Source of the DNA: Chrysopilus asiliformis
Taxonomy: Eukaryota; Arthropoda; Insecta; Diptera; Rhagionidae
DNA: 64,000 nucleotides
Assembly (NCBI GenBank): GCA_964034945.1
Contig: OZ035963.1
Coordinates: 48,191,032 to 48,255,031 of the forward strand
Reading direction: 5' to 3'
The notes under the pieces: generated by a model
The model's input: the letters and a program-made list of their open reading frames with translations, nothing else
Database searches by the model: none
Told to the model about the DNA's origin: nothing
Part shown: positions 43,347 to 53,869 of the stretch, piece by piece
Layout of the letters: each line of letters begins with the position of its first letter
Position numbering within the stretch: position 1 is the stretch's first letter
Position numbers and translations under genes: made by a program

Positions 43347-45808
43347 AGATGTCTTGGGCCAATTTTGGGAAAATCAAAAACAATTTACAAATTGTAAGCC
43401 AAAAATGTATTCGAAATTCTAAAAATTGATGGTCGTTAAAACTATGACTCTTTTTCGAAAACATTTTTATTAGTGATATCAAAAAATATTTCTATTTTGA
43501 AATACTTTAGCTTTTTTTCTATAAAATAAAAGTTTTACAATATAGAACGGAATAAAAAAAAACACTCAATTTCAAACTATAAAAACCACCTCCATTAAAT
43601 TTCCATGGTTGTGGTCGATAAATTTACAAAATATAAACTTGATATCAAAAGGATTTCGTCGAAACAATTTTATTTCATCAAAAAATTGACAAAGAAAACC
43701 ACTTATAAAAAGCTAGCAAAAATACTTATCCTGTTTCACCTTTCTGTATAAAAATCCAATAAACAACAATGCAGTGAAAATAATTGACAAAAATAACAGA
43801 AGATCAAAAATAGATCACTCGTCAGTCACCCACTAAAAGATAAAAAGTCTACAACATAATTTAACAATCTTACGATCGACATCGCGATCTTTGAATGATC
43901 ATTAAAACGATTTAAGACAAAACTCTGTGGAACATCGGCACGAAATAAGAGCAAAAAACCTAAATCTTAACACCAGGCAACTATACCTCAAGTAAGAAAA
44001 AAAAACTCCCGGCCCGACTAAAACCCTCCCCCTTCTCCCTGTCCCACTCACTTTCGAATAAAAATCGAAAAGAATTCATTGCTACAGAATTTTCAGTAGG
44101 AACATTGTCATAAAAATCACATGGGAGACGCGACACATTAAGAATTTTGAACAAGAAAATCGACAACACGCAAATGCTAACTCGCAGCACACACGAATAA
44201 AAAAAGTTTTTTTTTTTTTTGAAGAAAAAAAAACCCATATAGTAAAAAACAAGATCAATATCACATTAAAACACAGCTAATGCGACTTCTTTCCATAATA
44301 AAATAAAATAGATAAATAAATAACATCGAAACTCTTGCGTCGATCGATTTACAATCGAGTCCAAGCTCTTCAAAATGTGTTACTATAATTATAAAAAAAA
44401 TGAATATAGGGAAAAATTCTCCAAAAATAAAACGCACCCACAACAACAAAAAAATTAAATGATCAGAAATCACAGTGTTTTAGTAGCAGGAAGGCTAAAG
44501 GCTACAGACACTGCAGGAATGTTTTTTTTTTCAAGAAGACACCAAGAAATAAATAAATATCTTACAAGACAACAACGGTGGAAAATGATTTTCCCATCAG
44601 ATTTCCCCCACTGAATGGAAAATATGATCGAGTTTCCCTGCTTTCTACCACCACATTCTTGTCTACTGATCGTCAGGTTCACGATCAACAATAGACTGTC
44701 GTCTGTACGATCAACCCACGATCGATTTTCTTCACACTTGATAACAGCCTTTTGCTGTGGAATGTGGATTTTAAGGATCAAGCTGTGGATCGATTGATTT
44801 GTTTGATTTCTAGATGCTTAGATTGTACTATTTTAGTGTTGATCGTATGTTGATCTCAATGGAGTATTTCGATGGACAAAAATAGACATCGCACTAAGTA
44901 GTTTGACATTTTTAAACTTTATGGCAATTTTATGCTTTCATTTCACGACGTCTGATGTGAATCACATCACATATACCAATGCATTAAATAACTAGATAGA
45001 CACTGCAAGATCCACAATCGAGACGAGATGTGAAAATTACTGAAAATTGAAAAGTCTGGTCCACCGAGGATGCCATTTGATCGCGACGCTCCGAAACAAA
45101 CACAAAAAAAAATGAATTATCATAAAATAAAATAGTGTTTTATTCGATTTGGTGTCATGCCCTGACTCAGGTCTATATGGTGTGCAATATGTGAAGAAAT
45201 ATTTGATATAGTATCAAGGGGCATATTTATTTTTATTTCTAATCGTCTGACGATTTCTTTTCTTCATTTTGATTTTTTTTTTTTTGGAAATTAGAATTTG
45301 GTAGCGATTTAGAAGTTCATTAGGGATAAACGACTGTAAAATTTAATTGGATCGTGAAATTTGATACAATTTTTTTGGAATTCATCCATTTTTCGAAAAT
45401 CATTATCCAGAGAGAATTTTACTATACCTTAGGTTGGGGAAATAATCGGGAGTTTTTGAATTTTTTGGGAAATCCCTACGGATTTCGCGGTATTTATTGC
45501 ATTTAGATTGAATGGAAAATTGCTTTAAGTTGATTTATCAATAAGATGTTTTAAAAAACTCGGAGATTTTTTTTAAATCAAAACAATTTTTGTAAATAAA
45601 TTTATTTCGAAGCAAACCAACAATCCTTTTAAATTAAACAAGAATGTGTACTCGTCGATAGCGTGTTAACTATTTTGAACACAAAAAAATGGATTTTGAA
45701 AAAGTTTTAGAAATGCGGAAAAAACTCTAGGATTAATTTTCTTAACAACTTTTGCGGAAATCCTTAGAGGACCTTCGGGCAACATTTCAAATTTTATTGA
45801 CATTAAAT
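43347..45808. other. Unassigned AT-rich DNA
   Basis: No gene or clear repeat; several minus-strand frames (43981-44781) have no motif. Possibly intron or intergenic. Confidence 0.35.
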
Positions 45809-46008
45809 TCGACGACATCATCGGTCTAGATTGCTATCACGGCCTCTGCTGTTGATGGTTTGAAACGTAAAAAAACCTTACAAATGTTGCAGTTCATCCA
45901 TGGTTCGCAATCCATGTAAAACTGCAGGTGCGAAGCAGGGAAGAAATTTTTGTGAAACCTCAATTATTGAGAAGGCCCAGGCTCTTCGAGAGCTGTAGAC
46001 CCGAGGTT
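45809..46008 (+). mobile_element. tRNA-derived SINE, copy d (5'-truncated)
   Basis: It starts inside the body at GACGACATCATCGGTCTAGA and runs through CATCCATGGTTCGCAATCC, GTAAAACTGCAGGTGCGAAG and AGGCTCTTCGAGAGCTGTAG to the end. The tRNA-like head is missing. A piggyBac-like MITE lies 148 bp downstream. Confidence 0.8.
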
Positions 46009-46156
46009 GAAATTTGACATTAGGAAAGTCAAAAATCTCCATTTCCCAAAGAAAATGTGAAAATAGGATATTCGTATTATCTTTACGGGTCCTTTCATTT
46101 CGAATTTTGAAATTCCCATATCAGATTCATGATCAACGACCCCCAAAATCCCTTAA

Positions 46157-46393
46157 CACTCTAACTGCCACGTCAGTCAAAAAGACCTGACACCTAATTG
46201 TACACAACGGCCACAATGAAAATTATTAAAGTGTTCGCTGCAACCACAACGATTTTTTGTAGATGCACACATTTTATGGTAATAAAATAACATTTAGGTA
46301 TAATTTTGTTTCAATTTTTTTTTCTCTTAGTGCCTTTTTGACTGACAACTAAATATCCGAAAAAGGCTTAAAACTTTCGTGGCAGTTAGAGTG
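46157..46393 (-). mobile_element. piggyBac-like MITE, CACTCTAACTGCCACG family, copy 2
   Basis: TTAA lies at 46153-46156 and 46394-46397. Termini CACTCTAACTGCCACG are inverted. The internal order is the reverse complement of the copy at 31595-31839, for example CTTTTTGACTGACAACTAAAT near the right end (21 bp; key word TGACTGACAA). Non-coding. Confidence 0.85.
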
Positions 46394-46397
46394 TTAA

Positions 46398-46824
46398 TGC
46401 TCCAATAAAAAATCGGAAAAAGAATATTCGAATAATCCCTACAGAAGCTAATAGAATTTTCTCGAAGACGATACCTGGCGCGATCGCTTTTTCGGCCCTG
46501 AAAACATTTTAGGAATTTATGAAATTTTCGCACTCGCTTTTAAATTACCCATTGGCGTCTCTGGTATACAGGTTCTCTAGTCAATAGTATTTGTGAAAAT
46601 TTACTTCATGTGATGACATTTATCATAGTTTGTGCCTAAATCACTTCGAAATTTTGAAAGCCAATAAAAATGTGATGGAAGTGAAAATCGCGACTTTTTA
46701 GATTTTTGTGCGTCTCTACAAAGTAGCAGCTTGCGATTAAAAAAATAATCACTTAAATCGGTCCGACAAGACTGCATAACTAAAGATGTATGAAAATCTT
46801 AATTTTTTGTATATCATATCATAT
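46398..46824. other. Unassigned DNA
   Basis: No feature recognised. Confidence 0.35.
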
Positions 46825-47430
46825 CATACTAATATATAAAAATGAGTTGGTGTCTGTCTGTCTGTCTGTCTGTTCCTCTTTCACGCAAAAACGGCTGAAC
46901 CGATTGGGTTGAAATTTTGCATGAGTGTCTGTGGTAGTTCTGGTTCCAACATAGGCTTACGGAAAAGTAGCGTGAGGGGTGGGGGGGAGTAAGGGGAGGG
47001 GGTAAAGTGATTTCGAAACTTAGTTTTTGCGCTATGTTACTCTTTCGCGGGAAACTACTAAACCGATTGCCCTGAAATTTGGCATAGATGTTCGTCGGGG
47101 GTCCAGCCCTAACATAGACATATTAAAAAGTAGCCCAAGAGGTGGGGGGTAAGGGGAGGGGGTAAATTCAAATCCAAACTTAGTTCTCCCTCAATGTTAC
47201 TCTTTCGCGGGAAAACTACTAAACCGATTGGCCTGAAATTTGGCACAGATATTCGTCGGGGGTCCAGCCCCAAATAAGACATATTAAAAAGTAGCCCAAG
47301 AGGTGGGGGTGTAAGGGGAGGGGGTAAAGTAATCTCGAAACTTAGTTTTCCCTCTATGTTACCCTTTCGGGGGGAAACTACCGAGCCGATTGGCCTGAAG
47401 TTTAGCTCCAACATAGACCATAAAAAAAAA
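46825..47430 (-). mobile_element. Interspersed element with about 162-bp internal tandem units, copy 2
   Basis: It starts ATCATACTAATATATAAAAA, then (GTCT)n, then CTCTTTCACGCAAAAACGGC. Units beginning CTCTTTCGCGGGAAA and AACCGATTGGCCTGAAATTT recur at about 46880, 47041, 47203 and 47363, each with GGGGTCCAGCCC and GTAAGGGGAGGGGGTAAA. It has one more complete unit than the copy at 19170-19668. The Pro-rich open frame on the minus strand is an artefact of the units. Confidence 0.65.
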
Positions 47431-48052
47431 TGAAAAAACTTAGTAATACATAGCTAGTAATCTAGTAATACAAGCTAGTAATACATATAAAAATTACAAA
47501 ATATTCACCACACATTTGAATTTCGCTCTGCCATATCGGTTTTAATTCCCTTAAATTTGGTAAAAAGCATCCTCATTTCCTAATGTCGAAAATCTTTAAG
47601 CTACAGGCAAATAATCTGATAATAATTGATGCGAAAACCTGATAAGAACCAATCATAATTGATACTCGTATATGTTCAAGAGGGGTGCTCCGTTAAACAT
47701 TATGTGCAATCGAAAAGGGACAATCCCTGATCCATATCTCAATTGGCCACAAAATTTATAGTGTGCAGATTATTAGGAATATTGTAACAAAATATCCCGA
47801 TTATTGTGCATTTAAAATGTTTTACTTTCACTTTAGTGATAGTGAATTACTTAGTTTATGGGTTTTATTTTCCAAACAATGTTTATGAATTAATTTAGTG
47901 TTTTGTTTATTGTTGTTATTAGTTTTGGCAATTATTTCGATTTTTTTCCAATGTCTTAATAGAGTAAAATTATTTGAAATGACTTTACGGCGTATTCGAA
48001 TTTTTAAACATCTCTAAGTCTAACCAACATTTGGTATTTTCAACGAAATTAA
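47431..48052. other. Unassigned AT-rich DNA
   Basis: Contains CTAGTAATACA duplicated around 47450-47480, beside the preceding element. No gene. Confidence 0.35.
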
Positions 48053-48572
48053 TGGCGTTTTCGACTGGCATGCTCTTTTTGCTCTGAAGTTGCTCTAAAT
48101 TTGCTCACTCTGAGATCTTGTGTTCGACTGAGATTTTTTGATCGCTCGAAAAAGAGTTACGTGTTCGAGTGACGCAAGTACTCCGTATGCGAGCACTAAA
48201 AGAGCATTTTTCGAGCAATTTTGTGATCTGCCTAATGTAGTCAGATTTGAGTTGCTCTTTTGAGGTTAAGGCTAACAAAATCGTGTGGAATCGTAAATGG
48301 AAGATATTTATGATTTTGATTTCTTGGATTCTTCTTCATCTAGTGAAGAAGAATTTCATTTGGTCAGAAATATATTAGGGCAGTGTCAACTTAAGGGGAA
48401 TATATCAAAATTAATTTTAATTTGTTTTATGCTTCTTCTTGTTCTTTGAGAAATGCTCGACTCCCAAGCAGAGGTGCTCGAAATCTACTCGAGATCTGCT
48501 CGAAATACCTTGCTCTAAACTGGGGTAGAGCGTGCTCTGAATCTGCCCTGAATCTGCCAGTCGAAAACGTCA
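48053..48572. mobile_element. PIF/Harbinger-like MITE with TAA duplication
   Basis: TGGCGTTTTCGACTGGCA at 48053 is mirrored by TGACGTTTTCGACTGGCA read back from 48572; TAA flanks both ends (48050-48052 and 48573-48575). A 3-bp TAA/TTA duplication is typical of PIF/Harbinger. GCTC/GAGC words are frequent inside. A 50-codon frame (48297-48449) is present. Confidence 0.72.
48297..48449 (+). pseudogene. Short acidic ORF inside the Harbinger-like MITE
   Basis: The frame starts MEDIYDFDFLDSSSSSEEEF and runs 50 codons to TGA. An acidic, Asp/Ser/Glu-rich N-terminus followed by a hydrophobic stretch is seen at the start of many Harbinger nucleases, so this could be the 5' remnant of the transposase gene. 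No catalytic motif is present, so the link is inference. Confidence 0.35.
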
Positions 48573-49258
48573 TAAGTGAATGACATTTGAAAATATTGCT
48601 ACCAATCGAATTCAATGATCGACTCCAGCCGGTGTTTAAACAAAAAAAAAGTATATATATTCCACACATGGCCGTACCAAAAACGACTTTTTTTCTTTTA
48701 AGAAAAAGGACTTCAAAATTTCTAAATAAAAGAAAAATGTCATGGGGCCAATTTGTATTATGAGATCAAAAAAAAAAGTCTAGACGAGAAGGAGGGATAA
48801 AACGTGGTACTTGTTCAGAAATTTCTTTTTATTTCCTTAATGTTTTCATTTTTCATTTTTTGTCCTCTCTCCTAAACCGATAATCATCCAACATGAATTT
48901 TTTCTTATTCTTTGTCGCATGTTGTCAATAATCTCAAGTGGTTCGACATCTTTAATTTTTTTTACGGCACAGTTATTGAATTTTGAGTTGATTTTTGGGA
49001 AACATATCGAAATGAGTTAAAAGTACTTGAAATAAAAATCGGTTTCGGTAGTTAAATGTTTGTTGTTATTAATTTTTTTTCGAGTGAAATTGAATGTTCA
49101 AGGGTTTCCAACTGCAAACCGTTTATTGATCATGATTTGGTTTAAGAAAGAGTTCTTTAGATTGATTTTTCTAACAACGTTCATTTGTAGATGTTGAAGG
49201 GGTTTCTCTTTTCCCAATGTTTTTTTTTTTCAGGCCAAACCATCAAACAAACACAATC
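48573..49258. other. Unassigned AT-rich DNA
   Basis: No gene or repeat recognised. Confidence 0.35.
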
Positions 49259-49490
49259 CAGTAATTCCTCCAACTGCGCGGTTTTTAACTGCGCGATTAA
49301 GTTTTTAATACCAAAATTCCGAACTGCGCGGTAAAAATTTCGCAGCTACGTGGTTTTTTTCATAATTATCGTTTAAAAAAACATGTTCCTAACCCCAATA
49401 TTTCATACAAAGTAAGGTTCACAGTGCGCGGTTTCGGTTTGCGCGCTCTTTTTATTGAACATATCTACCGCACAGTTGGAGGGATTACTG
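49259..49490. mobile_element. pogo-like MITE, copy 2
   Basis: CAGTAATTCCTCCAACTGCG and reversed CAGTAATCCCTCCAACTGTG bound 232 bp. The right end abuts TA; the left flank is TC, so that TA has mutated. Internal order is the inverse of the 40196-40444 copy (for example AACATGTTCCTAACCCCAA against the other's GTTAGAAACATG). Confidence 0.8.
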
Positions 49491-49823
49491 TAATAATAAA
49501 TGACTTCGAGAGGAACAAAAAATATTCCAGATGACCAATAAGTCATAAACATTTTAAAATAAATCCAATAACTCAAAAAAGAATTACGCTAAATGTTCGA
49601 AAATTCCACCAGTATTTTTAGAATAACTAGAATGTGCGTCCCTGATCATTTCGTGGTCCAATCTCATTCCACTACACGGCCTTGGGCCTCGCAACCAATT
49701 CAAAAATTTTGAGGTGGTTTATGTAAAGAAACTTGGGCTAACCCACGGTTTAAAATGCACTCCTTAACCGCTTAAACATCTCGAACGACACCTCGACCGG
49801 TATGCGCTAACCCGAGTAAAGGT
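49491..49823. other. Unassigned DNA
   Basis: No feature recognised. Confidence 0.35.
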
Positions 49824-50197
49824 AGAACCTGAATCGTACGTCGATGCGTCCGTCATGCGTCCGTCACGTTGACAGTTCGAGTAGAATCAACGGGCTGCTA
49901 TGAGTACTCCCCTAATAATACGTTTTCCGATGCGGCAACCGCATAGAGTAGGTCGACTTTCTACTTTTACATGCGGCAACGCACGGAAATGTCATTTCGC
50001 AAAAAAGTTTGTTTACGATTTAAGCAATTTAAGTATGGAACAAATTGAAAGTAATTGTTTCGACGATAAACTAATAGAAGAAGTGCAAAACAATGAATTA
50101 ACTCTAGATTACTTTCCGTACCCAACTGTCACCGCATCGAACTGTCAACCGGACGCACGCATGACGGACGCATCGACGTACGATTCAGGTTCTAGCT
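49824..50197. mobile_element. MITE with about 50-bp inverted termini
   Basis: TAGAACCTGAATCGTACGTC, continuing with GATGCGTCCGTCATGCGT and TTGACAGTTCGA, is found at 49824-49876 and inverted at about 50136-50197. The open frame 49900-50583 starts inside this element and runs out of its right end into another one, so it is not a host gene; its first ~80 codons could be a transposon-derived fragment, with no motif I recognise. No target duplication is evident. Confidence 0.65.
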
Positions 50198-50366
50198 TAA
50201 CTCTCGCTAGTTCTGTGTCCTGTTTTTATCTCGAGCAAAAATTTAGAATTCAGTGCGTTGGATTGCGCGCAATGCGCTTCAGACATGATTTTTTTTTACC
50301 TAAAAACCCTTTTTTTTACCTATTTTTTATGAAAAACCCTAGCATTAAGCTAATAAGTTGCCCTAA

Positions 50367-50747
50367 ATGTGCCGCTCCACATGAGAGTAAATGCCGGCGA
50401 GAACCTCTCAATAGCAGCTACTCGCAAATGGACACGTCTCTGAGAGTCGCTCGCAGAAACTCACGAGCTAGTTTCTGCGAGCTGTCAAAAGTGATTCTAC
50501 TCTTTAGTCGACTAGTCGACACGCACCCACTGAACTCTCGGGGAGTTGCTCGCCAGATACGAATGGCGTTTGAATTTCGCTAGTAACTCTCGAGAACTTG
50601 CCAAAGCAAGATGTCAAAAAAATCAAGATATTGGTCTTCAAAAAAAAAATCGCCGTAAGTACCTCTCAAATGGACAACCTCCTGCGAGTAACTCTTGAGA
50701 GTTTTTGAAAGTTACTCGCGGATTTACTCTCATGTGGAGCGGCACCT
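50367..50747. mobile_element. Harbinger-like MITE with GTGCCGCTCCACATGAGAG ends
   Basis: GTGCCGCTCCACATGAGAG plus TAAAT is found at 50369-50392 and inverted at about 50722-50745. TAA flanks both sides (50364-50366 and 50748-50750). Internal words CTCGCAG/CTGCGAG and ACTCTC/GAGAGT fold back on each other. Non-coding. Confidence 0.7.
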
Positions 50748-50926
50748 TAAAAGTTTCGTCCAAATTTGTTTATTTGTCTTTTTGTTCTCGAGTTGCGTTT
50801 GCCATCTAGACAGAGAAATAGACATGCAGACACATAAGCCAATTGCACTATAATAAATAAATTATAATTTTGATTTCCCCGCATCTGTTTGTCTATCCGT
50901 TTAACTATCTGTCCCGTCAATACGGT

Positions 50927-51142
50927 AACTCGCGAACGAATTGAGCTATAGACTTAAAATTTGGTATATGGCTGTTTAAAACTATTTTGCAACTAAAAAT
51001 AGTGAAACGAAAATGCACACAGCCGGGTGCACACACAGATATTCATCTCATTGCCTTTTCGCTTCACTATTTTCAGTTGCAAAATAGTTTTAAACAGCCA
51101 TATACCAAATTTTACGTCTGTAGCTCAATTCGTTCGCGAGTT
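50927..51142. repeat. Long inverted repeat, 87-bp arms
   Basis: The arms 50927-51013 and 51056-51142 pair with few mismatches; the core is ATGGCTGTTTAAAACTATTT and GCAACTAAAAATAGTGAA. The 42-bp loop contains GCCGGGTGCACACACAG. The arm ends contain GAATTGAGCTATAGACTTAA, a phrase shared with the DINE-like elements (GATTGAGCTAGAGACTT), so the hairpin seems to have arisen from half of such an element and its inverted copy. Confidence 0.85.
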
Positions 51143-53215
51143 GACATTCAGAACAAAATTTTAGTGTTTCTTTTTCTGTTTTTTTGTTTTCCAGAAAAAG
51201 CTCAAAATAGTTTTGTTGTTTTATTTTTGAAATAGGGCGACGGTTGTGAAGAGGCCGACATTTTCTAAAAAGACAGAAAGAAATTTTTCAACATCACAAT
51301 TTTACACAAATGACAAGGAAAAGTTTAGCCTAAACTAAAACCAATTCTAGCCTGTAAACTTCAATGCGAAAAAAATCCTGACCTCGAATAACAGAATCCA
51401 ACGCGGCTATCAACGTGTTTATAACCTTTTTTAAGTGATAATTTCGTTAAGAAACTTTTACCTTAACACTGGTGACCAAAAAACCTCAACAAAACTCATA
51501 AAACGAACTCGTCAAAAAGATAGTTACGAATTGCCGACGGCTTTTTCAAGCATAGTGTCTTAATCTGAGTTGCGTTGATTTATTTGTTTGAATAGTGGCT
51601 GCCTTAAGCTTTAGCACGCGTATTTCTCAAGGATAATATTTAATCACATTTAATAGTCAATTTAAGAACCAGCATAGGCATCATGATAATCACCGTAAAA
51701 CTAAATATTGCTCATAATTTTAAGATTTGTTTGTTGCGTTTCAGTTTTTCTTTTTTTTTCTTGGCAATCGACTGAAATCTCTCTCGGTCGGAATGTTATT
51801 TTCATTTATGTTTGTTTACTTATGTGCATTAAACAATATCCAAAATATTGAGCACGTGGTCGCACAGCATGGGATTTTACGAAGCGCGGCGCCCCCTCTC
51901 ATCCACATGCGTCCGTTAATGTAAGCCTTACAAAAGTGAATTTAGTTACATGCCCCCGTGCCGTCTGATTTTTCCCCTTTTGCGATTTTACTCGATTCAC
52001 TCGTATTGTAGGTATAGATATAGTAGCTTTAGATACAAGGATATACAATACATCCATAGAAGTAAGTATTTCGCATGGTTGTCCTTTTGGTACAATGGAA
52101 TAGAAGTTAATGCTGTATAAAGTTGAAATTGTGTTCAAAATCAAGGGTAGTTACCACCGAAAATCATTTCCATCAACTGAGTTCACGAACCAACTTGAAT
52201 TTTTCTATACCTATATAAATACTAAAGATACAGATACTTACTTTTCGTACGCAAACAAAGCAACTAAACAGCCATACGCATAATATTCCGAAAAACCGAA
52301 CAACCGTACAAAAACCAACCCCACCAACACAACGTCGCGTAATGTGGAAAATCACTTCTATAACAAAATATACACTACACTTTTAGTACTACTAGAGACT
52401 GGCCAAAATATAAACAAAATTATATATTATTTTATGTAGATATATACAAAAGCACACGTACCTCCATAGAAAATTGAGTAGAGTTTCGAATTTTGTAGAG
52501 TTTGTATCTAACCTTGTGGAGCTAGAAATTCTAAAGAAGAGAAAATTGTTAAACAATTTCATATCGTCTGTTCGGTTAGAATAAGACTGATTTTTAGTAC
52601 AGTAACATATATAGTTATGTAGTTATAATATACTATAAAATTGTTCGTTTTTTGTTCACTCCGCCACCGCATAATCTAACAAAATGCGAGTGCGTATTAA
52701 GTGAATTTAGTTAGTCTTTTTTTGGCGGGGAAAACTGTTGAAACAATTCTCACCCAATAATACTCTCAGTACATTAAACGTTTCAAGCATTATGCATGTA
52801 ATTAGAAAATGCATTTCCCTCTACTTAGCGGTGAATTTTATCGCTGCGAGGTCTACTGGTGGAAATTTATTACATTCTTAAATTTATTTCAGTCGTTGTT
52901 GTTCATAGAACAAATGTACATAAGGTCATATTTAGGAATGTTTTCCACTATAAGGAACTGATTTTAGTTTATGGGTTTTCTGAGACGTTTCAGAGATTAA
53001 ACTTTTCGATTATTTTAGAACAATTTTGTCAAACTTTTAGGAAAATCCGAAGTAAATTTTCATCTCTGCGAAATTTTTTGTGATCTCAATATTCTGTGGC
53101 GAAACTAAGACCTTAGACAAATCTTCTTTTAACGGCTAAAAAAATTAAAGGACCTTTTTTTAGAAATCGAAAATTTCAACACCCTTTTTAACCAATTTTT
53201 GGGAGCAAGAAGCTT
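51143..53215. other. Unassigned AT-rich DNA
   Basis: About 2 kb without recognised elements or coding motifs. Confidence 0.35.
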
Positions 53216-53277
53216 AACAGAGAAGAGAGAATTCATTTGCCACTTCGGTTAAAATTCATTTGCCACTTCGATTAAAA

Positions 53278-53376
53278 AAGCTCTGATATTTCCAAAAGAC
53301 AAGTTCTAAAGAGAACAGTAAAGTAATACAATTTACTGTTCTCTTTAGAACTTGTCTTTTGGAAATATCAGAGCTT
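53278..53376. repeat. Perfect 45-bp hairpin
   Basis: The arms 53278-53322 and 53332-53376 are exact reverse complements (including CTCTGATATTTCCAAAAGAC and AGTTCTAAAGAGAACAG) around a 9-nt loop. Just upstream, ATTCATTTGCCACTTCGRTTA is a 27-bp direct duplication (53231 and 53256). The perfect arms suggest recent origin or selection for pairing. Confidence 0.92.
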
Positions 53377-53804
53377 CGAAGTCTGAGAATTTGGGTTCGG
53401 GTCCAGGCTTAGATTCAATGAGAGCTATATAATGCAATCCTCCGAATAACAGATGGCGCTGTTTTAACGAATGAAAAGCTTGTTTTCAGCAACAGTTGAA
53501 AAAGGAAATAATATTTTGAGTGTTTTTGAAATGTTTTTTCCACAGTTTTTAGTGGTTGTGATGTGAACTTAGTGAACCATGACACTCTTCATCACTGGCT
53601 GAAAATCCTCCCACCCTCGTACCCTTTTGCCAAATAAATTCCCTCACTCTCGTACCCTTTTGTCAAATGCATTCTCTTACCTTCGTACACTACTGCATAT
53701 TTAAATTTTATGTACTTGCATTTTTACTAGCGGACATATTTAATAAAAAATTTTTATTTTTTTCAACCCATTCCTTTTTGAAGTTGTTTCAAAAATCAAA
53801 AAAA
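53377..53804. other. Unassigned DNA with a short imperfect repeat
   Basis: CTCGTACCCTTTTGYCAAAT occurs about three times at about 36-bp spacing (53610-53690). No gene. Confidence 0.4.
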
Positions 53805-53869
53805 AAATATTTAGAACAGTGGGAAGATATATTTGACGGTCACCTATCTTCCCACTGTTCTAAATATTT
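53805..53869. repeat. Perfect 25-bp hairpin
   Basis: Arms 53805-53829 and 53845-53869 (core TTAGAACAGTGGGAAGATA) pair exactly around a 15-nt loop. Size and loop are in the range of a microRNA precursor, but the arms are fully complementary, more like a MITE remnant or a young hairpin. Confidence 0.88.

Noticed and set aside
53805..53869. microRNA precursor
   Set aside because: The stem is perfectly complementary and without the usual bulges or a conserved mature sequence that I recognise; no evidence beyond the fold.
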